Source: Chloromonas sp. AAM2
Taxonomy: Eukaryota > Chlorophyta > Chlorophyceae > Chlamydomonadales > Chlamydomonadaceae
Direction: 5' to 3'
Assembly: GCA_004335635.1 (NCBI GenBank)
Contig: QAXH01005288.1
Coordinates: forward strand, 38,270 to 67,752
DNA: 29,483 bases
Shown in pieces: positions 1 through 11,332 of the stretch. How positions within the stretch are numbered: position 1 is the first letter of the stretch; each line of letters begins with the position of its first letter. The position numbers were made by a program, and so were the translations under genes. The notes under the pieces are model-generated. The model did no database searches. It was given only the letters and a program-made list of their open reading frames with translations, and was not told the origin of the DNA.

Positions 1-281
1 TTTATCTGGGTCTTAGCACGGCAGCACATGCTGCGGGCAGCACAGATAATCACAAGAGACTCAATCAGCCTTACACCACCATCTCTTGTTGCACAACCCC
101 GGACGCCCTGATCGAACCAAATTACTGTCAGTTCTGCAGCATTCCAACCACGAAGCGCCAATTATTCGCACATTTTGCACAATGCAAACCCCCAGCCCTA
201 TTCCATACGACGGCAATACAATGCTCTTGTAAGGCCACTGTCTAACCTGCTCCTCTTCACATAAGCGAATGTTATCGGCAG

Positions 282-513
282 TTGGGCCGCTTGAAGCAGT
301 TCAAGATGCAAGTGCGTGAGCATCATGGCAAAGCTCGTGCTGTGCAAGCCAGCCGCCAGAGGCTGCCATTGCAATACAAAGGGTATGGCGTGCCAAGTAT
401 TTTACTTTCACTGGAAACAGGCTGTGGGACGTCTCCGTGCGCAACATACGAGTTTGCTCAAGAGAGTGAAGCAGCTGGAACACTTGGCGGCGACTTACAT
501 TACCGACTTCTGA
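282..513 (+). CDS. possible 3' end of a gene starting upstream of the window (coiled-coil C-terminus)
   Basis: Proposed exons are 282-311 and 421-513, ending in TGA at 511-513. The first follows a CAG acceptor and ends at a GTGCGT donor. The second follows a pyrimidine-rich stretch ending in CAG. Both junctions are in phase 0. The joined peptide of about 40 residues is basic and leucine-rich and looks like the end of a coiled coil (it contains AVGRLRAQHTSLLKRVKQLE). I do not recognise the family. No start codon lies in the window in this frame, so the gene would begin to the left. The nearest downstream TGTAA on this strand is at 1602-1606, which would be a long 3' UTR. Confidence is low because the evidence is only splice consensus, phase and composition. 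Confidence 0.33.
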
Positions 514-2486
514 GGTACCGGTCAGACAGGTCACACACCCATTTTGTCTTTTGACTCACTGTTTGCTATGAGCAGTCTCTCGACACACTGGCCTGCTGGG
601 CCCCAAGGCAAGTCACTTCTGCTCGGCTGGCGTAAACAAGCCAGTCAAACACACAGGTTGACAATGTCATGCCTTGAAAGGAAGGCGATGGCTTCCTGCT
701 TTATTTGAGAACAGTTATGGGCGATTCTGCTGAATTATGACAACCACAGCAGCAAAGATAACAGCAGCACCTGCACACGTAAAACCTCCAGGCAGCCTTA
801 TTCACCATTCTGTGTGGCACCCATGCGTGGCACTCCTTCATGTCTTCAAAAAGGCACTTGCAAACGCGCCAACAGTACCCACATGGCACATCTTCTGTTG
901 TGATACTTGCAGACACGCCCCCCAACCACTCATCTTGCATACCAAGGCATTCCTGTCACGTGCATCCGAGGGAATCATGGTTTGGAACAACCTTAATTGT
1001 GGACTCCAGCGTCAATCCTTCCACATCCACTGTCATGTGTTGAATCCTGCCTCCTGTCATTGTTCGCCCAGCTTCAAACTGAAGGTTGGCTAGAACTTGA
1101 AGATGGACTTCACTGCCCAACGAACACAGCTTGCAACAGTGCCCAGCCAGCAGAATGGCAACAAATACTGCACACCGTGAGGCAGACATGTGTGAGGACA
1201 GGGCTTGTGCCCATGCTTTGTGGTTTAACAGCAGTGGGTGAGCAGACTCTTCAGGTGGTGGTGAAATCAGATGTGTGCGTGCTTGAGTGAACATGCAGGT
1301 TACGAGACATGTGAGTCCAAGTCCAGCGGCAAACAAAGCAGCCAAATGGACCATTCCGTGCCATGCAATGCCTCACTGCGAACCTGGTACTGAAACCACA
1401 TCTGACATTCACCCCTGTCACAACGCAATTCCAAAGCAACATCTGTAGCCAAGTCATTGGCCATAGCTCAGCTCAGAGTTCTTGTCGACCAGCAAGGTCT
1501 TACAGACACTACCCAACAGCCAGCCACCAAAGCTGCTGAAGTCGCCACCGCCCACCCTATCCACGTTTTAATTCTGCGCCCATAAAATTTTTGAAGACTC
1601 TTGTAAAGCCAGCTTGTAGACCAACAGACAAAGCATTAGGCAAGGTGGTCAAAACGGAGTGGACTGCAGTACAGCTAAACACTCCGAAGCCAATGCCAAT
1701 TCTTCAGCCAACACCCAAGTTTCGATCCGAACGGTGGGTAATTCCAAGGATGTGAACCTAATACGGAATGCCAACCAGGAGTTCCCAATGCAAAGAGCAC
1801 TAGACCGAAGCTGGATGGTTTATTGGTCAGGCATGGACCATGGTAGTACGTGTGTGTGTGTGTGTGTGTGTGTGTACGTCGGAATGCAGCAAAATGTTTG
1901 GTGCAGCAACAGTGGCCTGTGTTGACCACCATTGTCTGGCGTTCCTGGTCAGTCCAAAGCGGGTGTGCTGCCACACACCATTCGTTAGCTTTTGTATTGT
2001 GTACTGTCACAGGGCAGGAACGCAAGCACAGAATGCTAGGTGCTACTATTGCTAAGAGATGAGTGTCACCTCAACAGGGCTGGGGTAAACAACCGAACCA
2101 CAAGCTGAAAGCTGAAGCCCGGATTCGACTTCTGATTATTTTAAAACCTGGAACGCCTTTCAACGCCAAGTGCCAAGCTACCAGTGCTATCCCAAAACTG
2201 TCCCAGAACTGGCAAGCACCTTTTCTGTTTATTGCCGCGAACCCATGCAACTTGCAAAGTCACCTCAGTGCCCCATCGTGATCTGCTCGCTTCTTCCTCC
2301 AATGCTACAGTCTTATACAGACGCGTTGCAATTCAAGGTGTAACGCTAACGTGACAGTTTCGTTAGCAGGGTGTGCGTTTGAATACTTGTAATGGCTGGG
2401 ACCCACAACGTGTTGAATGCCCACTTGCCGCAGTTCTGACGATGCATCACACTTGAGGTGCAGAGAGATGTGGCTCGTGGGCAAGG
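514..2486. other. no supportable gene
   Basis: I see no convincing exon in this stretch. Several open frames exist on both strands but none has recognisable homology or a consistent chain of splice sites. The right part should hold the 3' UTR of the PP2C gene, which is transcribed leftward from 2487. The first TGTAA motif on that strand is only at 1504-1500. A (GT)13 microsatellite lies at 1850-1875. Confidence 0.5.
1850..1875. repeat. (GT)13 microsatellite
   Basis: An uninterrupted run of 13 GT units lies in sequence without an assigned gene. A second run of the same length is in an ARPC4 intron at 13014-13040. Confidence 0.95.
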
Positions 2487-5400
2487 CTAGAGGTCCGATG
2501 ATGGGTCTGTTGGTGTGGCAACAGGAAATATGGATGCTGCTGGCCGCCCAGATGCACCCACACCGATGCATGCACGGCCAGCTTGAGAAATTTGCTGTGA
2601 AAGGAGAAAGCGATGTATGGCTGGGCTCATTGAACAGCGCAGCTGTTCACCAGATGGATTGCCGGCGGCGGTCCCAAGAACAACGGCTGCCATCAGGCTG
2701 GCGCCTGACCCAGACTGGCTCCTCACCACTCCAAACTTTGCAAGTGGGGCGGACACGCTGCCCTTGCAATCAGCTTCGTTTGCACAGTCAGACAGGTCCG
2801 GGCGTACATTGGCTGAGCGGCTACCAGACGACCTGTAGGCCTTGGCAGGAGGGTTGCCTTGCTGCTGCCCCTGCTGGTGCTGTGCTGCAGGAGGTGCATC
2901 GGTTGCAGCCCCACATGCATGGTGCTTGGCGGTTGGCAACACGCTCCTGGCCGATGCGCAGTTGCTGAACGGGCGCAAGTGGACGTCCGTCGCTGGTTCC
3001 ATGCCTGGGTGGCAGCCTTCCTCCTCCAGAGTGTTTGTTCGAGAACCTACCTGCTCTTCGCTACAGCTCTGGTCAGGCCCAGCGTTTGCCACCATCGTGC
3101 GCCGGAGGTCAACGACCATAACGGTCACGTTGTCGCGAGAGCCACGTGCAAGAGCGGCCTTCGTGAGAGCATGGGATATCTTGCGCATGCATGTGGCAGT
3201 GCCCTGTCTCTGGGCCAGGCAGGCGTCCAAGGTTGCCAGGGCAAGGTCGCAAGCGTCCTGGCAGGTCATGACGTCCCACAGCCCGTCAGACGCGAGCAGC
3301 AGCAGCTGGTCGGTTGTTCGCCGAGCCACACGCGTCACCTGCTCCACAAGCATCAGCGTGAGCATGCACTGTCAGCTTCCTGGCTGTTCAACGGCCATGT
3401 GCCACCAATCCTTTAGTGCAAAACAAGAATTGTCAACTTCCTGGCTGTCTGACGGCTTGCCACCAGCTTTATTACACGGCTTGCTGTGGTTGATCAGATG
3501 CAAACTACCATATACGACTGAACTCAACAGAGCGCCTACCATATCTCAAGCCCGCACCTCTGGCTCTGCGATTACGTACGGCCGGAGGTTGTGGTCGCCT
3601 ATGGCTCGTGAAATTGCTAGCTCGCCCATCACCCGATTCCACCATACGTGGCCGCCTGCTGCTTGGACACGCAACTGCAGCATTTATAAACGACAAGACA
3701 CGGCTGTCAATCAACTGCTAAGTGATTGGAAGTACACCAGCTTGACAGCACCACCCCATTCGTTCCCATGCGTGTGGCACTTCAGGTTGTTTGTTGGGAT
3801 GACGGGACAGCAAATGTTAGATGATGAAACTGGTGTGCGACACATGGTGACGGGCTGGTGTGGCGTTGCATGGAGCTAGACAAAGCCTGTTCAATGATGT
3901 GTTGGTCATCAGTGGTTCCTGATGAGTACGCAACTGCGACTGAAGGACAATCGCAAGCTCACCATCTCATCCTGCCTGGACGCCTTGTGGTCCGAGCTCA
4001 GCAGCACAGCCTCCCCTTGGCGGCACAGCACAGCCCGGGAATCACCTGAAGGAGCGATAGACAGGACCCACTGAGTGAAGTGCCCGACTGGAGCGGAGTG
4101 GTGGTTGGCCGTTGGCTAATCCAGTGAATGCTGCATTCGCCGGTTACGTTCTCAATCAACACAATCTGCATGTAGCACACCATGATCATTTGTCACTCTA
4201 CATGTCGAGACCAGACTCACCGGCATTGGCTATCCACAGGTGGTTGGGTCCCATCAAAGCCACTACCGCAGTACTGCCCTGCTCATGGGCCACAGAGCCC
4301 GCCGCCACAAGGTCAGCATCCGTCTGCATGTCAGCAACGGGGGGAATATCAGCGGCATGGAGTAGACAATCCAGCCATGGACTTTAGCCACGGAACATAT
4401 TGATACTATGGAGTGTATCAGACACTACTGGCACGCCTCAGCCTATCAGCACAAGCTAAGCTGAGCGATGTGCCCAAGGTGTGATTACTGTTACCGCACA
4501 CAGCATAGCAGGCTCATATTACCATAAACAGCTATCAACGCCCAGGCACAACGTGAAGTCATGTTCGGCTGGCCTTGCATAGCACAAGTACATGCACGTC
4601 GGTAAGGTCTGCGTCAAGTGAAGGTGTTGCACTGGCTCTCCGACACTCACCTGCAGAAAGGCCTTGACCAGGGCACCCTCAATGTGACCAGACCCGCTCG
4701 TCCCGCGCGGTTGCGGCTGCGACACGGGTGCAGGTTCACATGTGTGCTGCTGCAGCGACGCGGGTGCAGACCCAGGTGTGCTGCGCACCTGTGGCTGCTG
4801 CTGCTGCTGCTGCTGCTCTGCTACATTGGCACGTTTGAGCTGATGTGCACTGCATTCCTGCACTGCTGCTGTCCCTGCATCCACGCCTGGAGTCAGACAG
4901 GAGCTGGTGATGCATGGTGGATTAGGCAGCTGTGACTGCAGCTGCAAAGTGAGGCCAAATGAACTATCCTGAGCTGGTCCTGTCATGGATGCGCTAGTGC
5001 AGAGAGAGTGTGTGGATTCAGGCTGGGTGCCATGTCCGCTGCCACACTTTGTCTCTGGTGCTTCTCGCTCCTGACACACTGGAAGGCTGCTGTGGGTGCT
5101 CATAGTGCTGTGTTGCATCCTGACACCCGCTTCCTGGACACTCGGTAGCCAGCTGGCGCTGCTGCCAGCACCTGCCAACCCTTGCGGGCTGCGTCGGTCC
5201 ATGTACATGCTCTGGGCAGAGGTCGGCGAGAGGGCATGGATGCTGTTCACGCTGAGAACACTGCTGCCTAGGAAGCTGGTCAAACCGCTGCCCACGCTCT
5301 GTGTAGTGTCACACAGCCTGTGCAGCAGCTTATTTGAAGCATCCTCAAGGTTGCCAGGATATACAGCAGAGACAGTAACGGGCAGCAACCGCCCAGTGCT

Positions 5401-7456
5401 ATTGTCATGGGCGGAGGTGGGTGGAGGCTGCCTGCCTGCGGCATTCTGTACACTCTCGGTTGGAGTCGAAAAGGGAGTGGGCAGGAACGGCTGCATGTTG
5501 GTTTGTCCATGTGGTGAACTGGTCTGACACCCTCCCTGGTTGTCTGTAGCGCACAGACTTGTTGCCTGGTTCTGGACGCCGCCTTGGCATGCAGCTGCTC
5601 CTTGGGTACAAGGCTGCTGCTGCTGCTGCTGCTGTCCATCATTTGAACTCTCGGCCAGAGCCCGCTGGAGGTTTTGATGCAGCGTGTCGCTGCAGTGCTG
5701 CGCCACGTCAGGACCACCATGGCCATCGTACCTGCACACGAGGTGTGAGGATGAACAATCAAGATAACAGCACAGCTTGACAGAAGCAACATGGGTTACA
5801 ATTCGGTTCAGTTAGGCAGGTCATCAGGGGGCCCTGTTCTTTGGCTGGTCGCACAGGCTTCCGCGCAGCCAGAAGCTGCCACCACCCCTGGTCAGATTTC
5901 TACAGGATCCGACTCGCTGACAGGGTTTCCAGCACGCTCCTGAGGTAAGGACCACGAAAGAATAGGCAAACTTACACTGCAAAAAAGTGGACTGCTACTT
6001 GGTCACGAGCTCCATTGCTGCGTGGCTCTGACAAGCAGGTACTCGCAGGCAGGCATTTCATGCTGCCAGGCTCCATTGTGCTGAATCGTGCTGAGGGCTC
6101 CAATGTGACAGCAGTTGGGCTGGAAGCTGGTCCACGGCTGACACTGAAGCAGGGCTTGAGGGCAGGCAGCTGGTCATCCTCCTCCGCAACATGTAGAACT
6201 GCTGCAGTCTGCAATGTTCAACAGGCAGGTCAAGCTGTCAAGCTGAATTCAACACTCCAACTACCTGCTCGCACACTCCTACCCTCCAACTACCTGCTCC
6301 AACAGTCCAACTACCTGCTGCGCAGATTTTAAACCACCCACCAAGTGCGTCATGTTCGTCTTGATGGTAAAGCGGTCCTGCAGTGTGCAATGCATGTGTC
6401 ACGGTTGATGTCATGCCAGCCTTGAAAACATCAGTTATAGTTTTGACTCACCTCAAGGTGCCCAAACCTGTACGTACCACGGTTGCATGCTACAAGGACC
6501 ACGCCCAGCACGCATGCACATGCACACGCCCAGCTGTCAAACTCACGTCCATGGTACCCCAATCCTCCGCCACACCTCAGCCTACCTCCATTCTGAGCCT
6601 CAGCCCAACCACACTAGAAGTTGCGCATTCCGGCCAGTCACGTGGGGAGTGCAGTTCGCGCACCGGACTATTGGCCACACACGCCGCCCCAGATGCAGCT
6701 TCTGCGTGTGCCAGCAAATTAAATACCAGCAAAACAAACACGCCAACTGACCGACGGTGAACCAGGTAAATGGTGAAGCTTCCCTTGATTTGCTGTTGCT
6801 GGATTTCATGTTGGAGGTGTTCATAGGGCACGTTATTTCATCATCTCTATTTTCATCTTTTCCTATTTACATATTTCGGGTGGGTTCATTCGTTGTTTTT
6901 GCTGGTAGTAGCCATGTGCTTCACAGCACCAAGTGACCATCACGCGCCCAGTCACGAGTTCACTGTCGACAACAGAAGACTTGCCCATGCATGTCACGTG
7001 CATCACCTGGAGCACTGTCCTGTGCGTGAGCGGGGTGTCGTCCAGAAGCAACCCAAACGCCGTGTGAGCGCCCTGTAGGAACGTGTGTGGTTGTTTAGTC
7101 AACTGCCACACCGGATGCGGCCACCAAACACCCTCTTGAGCGCAGGCGGAAAAGGCTGTTCTTTCAGCGCTCGGCATGCAACTGGCTAGCACTGCTTTCG
7201 GCATTTTCTGACACCTTTAGTACCCACCAGCAATTTGACCTTCATTCCGGCTGGCGCTTTCCGCATCAGCAGATGTGCAAGATGTCGGAACGGAGCTGAG
7301 AGTGGACTCAAGCCCCAAGGAGGGAAGAAGCCCTTTGCAATCGACCGTTGCCTTTGCTCCGGTCTTTGCAGCCTTTTCTGCAGCGAGAAGCTCTCCCCGG
7401 CTCTTGCCTTTATGTTTGAATCGAGCGCGTAGCGCTTTGCACAGCCGTTTGAACAT
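2487..7456 (-). CDS. PP2C-type Ser/Thr protein phosphatase, plant clade A-like, with long internal insertion
   Basis: Exons on the minus strand are 7456-7228, 6701-6586, 6208-5976, 5731-4651, 4323-4221, 4045-3963, 3674-3558 and 3338-2487. They join in consistent phase to 937 aa. Metal-dependent (Mg/Mn) PP2C phosphatases remove phosphate from Ser/Thr. Motifs in order: [11 protein letters not shown] (about 105-115, the RxxME element), HFFAVYDGHGG (about 189-199), [20 protein letters not shown] (about 586-595), [39 protein letters not shown], and [12 protein letters not shown]. The metal-binding Asp residues of DGHGG, DGLWD and SRDN are present. About 320 residues rich in Gln, Ser and Pro, with two poly-Q runs, are inserted between DGHGG and GSTAVV, all within exon 4. 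About 190 low-complexity residues follow the core. The ATG at 7456 gives a basic N-terminus. Similarity is to the ABI1/HAB1 group; the exact orthologue is not assigned. The first three exons are less certain than the core. Confidence 0.9.
4795..4815 (-). repeat. (CAG)7 run encoding poly-Q in the PP2C insertion
   Basis: Seven CTG units on the plus strand read as CAG codons in PP2C exon 4, giving a glutamine run near the end of the inserted segment. A matching run lies at 5614-5634. Confidence 0.9.
5614..5634 (-). repeat. (CAG)7 run encoding poly-Q just after the DGHGG region
   Basis: Seven CTG units on the plus strand are glutamine codons in PP2C exon 4. They mark the start of the insertion, shortly after the helix that follows DGHGG. 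Confidence 0.9.
6256..6319. repeat. three copies of a 14-base unit in a PP2C intron
   Basis: TCCAACTACCTGCT occurs at 6256-6269, 6285-6298 and 6306-6319, inside the intron between PP2C exons 2 and 3. The spacers are not conserved. Confidence 0.85.
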
Positions 7457-7919
7457 TGTTGTGGGAATGGGAAGGCGCTGGTGCTCATGCCTCTGTGTCC
7501 GGATGACCGCAAGCGCGCAAAGCAGCCATAGCCTGTCGCTGCCTGTGTGAGTTTGAGTACTTATCCAGTGCCTGCACGTCGTATCTCATTTCCGCCTTTA
7601 TGCCCCACGCCTGTTAAATGTTCGCTGGCCAACTGCCATGACATAACAAAAGCGTTTTTGCAGGTTTTGATCCGATAGCAATTCCAAGACAGGAGTAAGA
7701 TTAGCATACGAAGGGTGTGAAGGCAGGAAACAAACAAGCGCCAATGCCAACTGACAGAAACGTTTTTCGGCACAACCCAGAAGGACATTTCTCGGCAAAC
7801 CGATCTGGCCGAGCATCCTGCATGCTCTGGCACTATTTCCGGCGCTCGGTTGCTAACATTGAGATGTACGGCGTTCAGAAGTCGGGTCGTGCATGACACA
7901 CTTCGCACGTCAAGGAGTA
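7457..7919. promoter_or_regulatory. divergent promoter interval, PP2C / DRC10
   Basis: These 463 bases separate the start codons of two genes read in opposite directions, so both 5' UTRs and core promoters should lie here. I see no clear TATA box. The assignment rests only on the gene models on each side. Confidence 0.55.
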
Positions 7920-10900
7920 ATGAATTCCTTGGAAGCCGCGCGTGTGCTGGCGGTTCTTGACGAATCATTAGATAGCATGCGGTGAGCGTGCGATCCACTC
8001 CAAAGGACTCACAGCATCGACAGGGAGTGTCTAAGGAGCTGTGCCGTACCTGTGCAGGCTCCTTTCGTTTGTGACAAGTGAAGTCTTGGACACTGCTGAG
8101 CAGCTGCAGGATCTTCTTGGAGAGGTAAACAACGCATGCATGTCAATCCAGTACGACAATCCTGTCAAGGGGACCTGGAGCCTGGCAGCTTGTACGTTGA
8201 CAGATGTTCCTGAACCTGTCTGTGCTACAAATGCATGAAGTCATATGACAGGCATGCGCCGCCGTCATGGCCAGGCGCATAAATCACAACGTTGACCTTT
8301 CAACATGCTGTCGCAGGACATGTCCAATCTTTTGGTCAAGCATCGCATGCTTATCAACAACAGCAGGTCACATCTGGGCAGCGATGCTGTCACTGCTTCC
8401 ACCCTGGAACTGCTACGGATGCTTAAGGTACACTGCATGAGACTGCCTGCGAGTTTCAGAAGTGCGTGAACTGATTGCGTCCTTGCAAAGTGCATGCACG
8501 TTCAAGCCTGGTCCATGCACAAGAAGAATGCATGCCACAGCAAGGCCTACACGAGGGTGCACAGGCATGACATGCATGACAGCGGCTGCTTGATGCTGTC
8601 ATGGCGTCTCGAGTTCATCACTGACAGGCAGGGCCAATGGCCAGCACTTGTTGTTCCTCCTGGTGTAATCAGCACATTTGGTTATGAGTTAAGCAGATAT
8701 GCACGGAAAGGGTTGGGGCATGCCAAGGACGCTCGGCAGGGATTGCAGAGGGATATCATCTGGTTCATCACGACACCTGCCGCCAGACAATTCTACTTGC
8801 CAAGGCACGACAGTGATAATAATCATGCCCATGCTGCGCCACAGTGAATCATCTGTTGGGCCAGCTGCCAGCCATTCATTTCGTGTCCTTTCACTTCGTG
8901 TTGACCCTCACTGCCCTCACAGAAATCCCAAGTGGGTACCCGGTTGCAATCTCTCCACACCGACCGGTCCAATGCCATTTTACAAGTGGTCAACTTCATG
9001 GAGAGGGTAGGTGATCAGAAGCTGACTGAACTGCGAGGATCAACAAACTTGCAGTACCACACGCACATGCACATTTGAGCGTTGTCGGGGCAGTGCTTGT
9101 TGAATGTGAACACAGCACCAGCTGCTTGCTTTCAAAATCTGCTGAATACACATGCCTTTGCGAGAAGATGATGGTTGGAGGGCACCGCTTGGCATGGCAC
9201 GAACAACAGCAGTCTATGCGGTGCATATGTCTGCTTGCAGCTCCGAAGCCAGGCCCAAAAACGGTTGAACACGACCGTTGAGGAGGATGCCAGCAACCAG
9301 GAGTACTATGAGGAGGTGCGTGCACCCTTCAGTGCGTTACTTCTGTTAGTTGTAACAAAGAAGGCTCGTGGTTTGACCATACGATGATAAGTTGAACACG
9401 TGCGCGAAGTGTAACATGGTCGTTGTGAAGTTATTGGCGTTTGTGCACGACCTGGATGAGAAAGGCATGGCTTGCTGCAGGTCAAGGCACGTGAAGAGAA
9501 GGCAGTTGCCGAGAAGATGCAGCTCGAGCAAAAACTCAAGCTGCAGCGAGTGGAGCTAGCACGAAGAACCAATGCAGTACAGGTGGGAGATGGGTGAGAT
9601 GCAGGGTGAGGCAAAGGTTGCCGCACGATGGCTGAGAATCATACAAACCAGCAATCTTAGTACACGTACAGAACATGTCACCAGCTATGTAAGATTTGCT
9701 TGTGTTGGGTCGCATCAGGCATCACAGCCAGTTTTTCTGAGGTTATGATAGCATGCAGAAGGTAAACATCATTGCAGGAAGGCATGTGCGCAAGCTGATG
9801 CATCCGTTTCAAGGCTCTGGCCTTGGAGAAAACAACCAAGAGCAAACCTGTCAGCACACAGTACTATGATACATCTGCCGCCCCCTGCTTGCAGGCCGCG
9901 GAAGATGGAGCCCGTGCTCAGATTCACACTGTCACCACAGCCACAGCTTCTGCCCAGAACGGCATTGCAGAGGATGCCAACGTTACACGCACTAATGATG
10001 CCGACAGCTTTGTTGGCGATCAGGAGAACCTCAATAAAGAGGTGGGAGCAGTTTTAGCTGTGAGCACACACACACACACAAGCACACGCTCAAGCATGAA
10101 AAGTCTGCATACAGGAGTTCTTTCTGGTAATTTTGTATCGTGTGTTGTGCACAGGGAGAGCCAGCGAGAATTGTTTTGATAACGTGCACACATATCATAG
10201 CATGAGGGCAGCACAGGATGGCTGCATGTATGCCACACAGCCTGATTGCCGGAGCTTGACATGTGTTCTGTCTGCAGTTGAGGGCTGCCCGTGAGCAGCT
10301 GGCTGCGCTGCGTGCAACCCACCGGGAGGCGGAGGCCGCGCTGCGCAAGAGCAAGAAGCGTGCTGCACAGGACGTGGAGGCGGTCATTGGCGAGTATGAC
10401 ACTGACGTGGGGGCCAAGGAGGCAGAATACCAGGTGTGCAAGAAGGGGCTGAGCGCTCAAGCTGGGCATTGTGCGCTGGAGCCAGCATCGTGATTCCACA
10501 GTCTCTGTATGTGTTTAGTTTGCTCGAATTTACACAGAATATGCACAGTGACAAATGCTCCCAATGTAGAACGACACACACATTGCAATCCGCTTGCTGC
10601 CCAGCTGGAGGTTCATTACTGATGAAGTTGTGGATTCATTCGGTGTCTGGAATCCCACATCGTTATTACATGCGATCAGGTGAATGGCGTATCCCTTCTA
10701 CATGTCCATTGCCTGGTGCAGGCGGCAATGACAGCGTATCAGGAGGTGCTGGCTCAGCTGGAAGAATTCAGCCGGGGAGCGGCCACCATGCAGGCAGAGA
10801 GGCAGGCAGCAGAAGCCGAAGAGGCGCGCATTGCGCAGGAAAGACTTACGGTATGTGGGAGTGATGTAACTGTATAGGCTCTGCGTGAAGCACAAGTTAC

Positions 10901-11332
10901 GTTCTCGGTGTGCATGAGTCGGGTTGAGCTGGTTGCCTGGCAAATGGAACAGCTGGTTTGGTGGCAGATGAACAGCACAAGCACAACACAAGCTTGTCAA
11001 TGACACGGCATTGTGCCCAGATTGATGGGTGCAGATTGCAAGGTTCTGTTTACATGAGCAGGCTCAGCTGCCTTTGTGGCACATTGATGTCAACGACATG
11101 ACATCTTGCCCGACTCCACCCTTGATACCAGATTGCACGCTGTTTACAAGGTTCAACCTGCTCAAACGTTGACCCACACTTGCTCTTGCTTGCCATCCTG
11201 CAGGCCGCTCTCCTGTTGGTGCGGCAGAACCGTGCGGCACGAGTGATCCAAGGGGCGTGGAAATCGTGGAAGGCACGAAAGATAGCAGAGGCCAAAAAGA
11301 AAAAGAAGGCCGAGGCAAAGAAAAAGAAGTAG
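7920..11332 (+). CDS. DRC10: dynein regulatory complex protein 10 (IQ domain-containing protein D family)
   Basis: Exons are 7920-7981, 8058-8124, 8317-8427, 8923-9006, 9241-9315, 9481-9582, 9895-10041, 10278-10433, 10722-10850 and 11204-11332. All phases agree and the product is 353 aa. DRC10 is a subunit of the nexin-dynein regulatory complex, which links outer doublet microtubules in motile cilia and controls dynein. The N-terminus (SLEAARVLAVLDES, then LLGEDMSNLL) matches the N-terminal block of animal IQCD. Residues about 200-310 are coiled coil, including REAEAALRKSKKR and EYDTDVGAKEAEYQ, which match IQCD in order and spacing. The last exon holds one IQ calmodulin-binding motif (ARVIQGAWKSWKARK) and a Lys-rich tail, also as in IQCD. 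The related subunit DRC9/IQCG was considered, but the N-terminal and YDTxxG blocks fit DRC10 better. The middle (exons 4-7) is less conserved. Exon 7 could begin earlier, though 9895 keeps the frame cleanly. Confidence 0.88.

Noticed and set aside
701..1457. Minus-strand frames with hydrophobic and Cys-rich stretches
   Set aside because: Two hydrophobic segments and a Cys cluster are visible, but I could not link the frames by convincing splice sites or recognise a family. Short Cys-rich frames are common by chance in this base composition.
2842..3879. 345-codon open frame on the plus strand
   Set aside because: It lies opposite the PP2C last exons, whose frame carries clear PP2C motifs. Its peptide shows no recognisable domain and it crosses PP2C introns.
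7849..7857. GTTGCTAAC upstream of DRC10, resembling part of an RFX X-box
   Set aside because: Only one half fits the consensus, and as far as I know chlorophytes are thought to lack RFX factors. A 9-base match proves nothing.
9823..9894. Upstream extension of DRC10 exon 7
   Set aside because: The frame is open back to about 9815, but the acceptor TTGCAG at 9889-9894 keeps the phase with exon 6, and no good acceptor opens the longer version without a stop.
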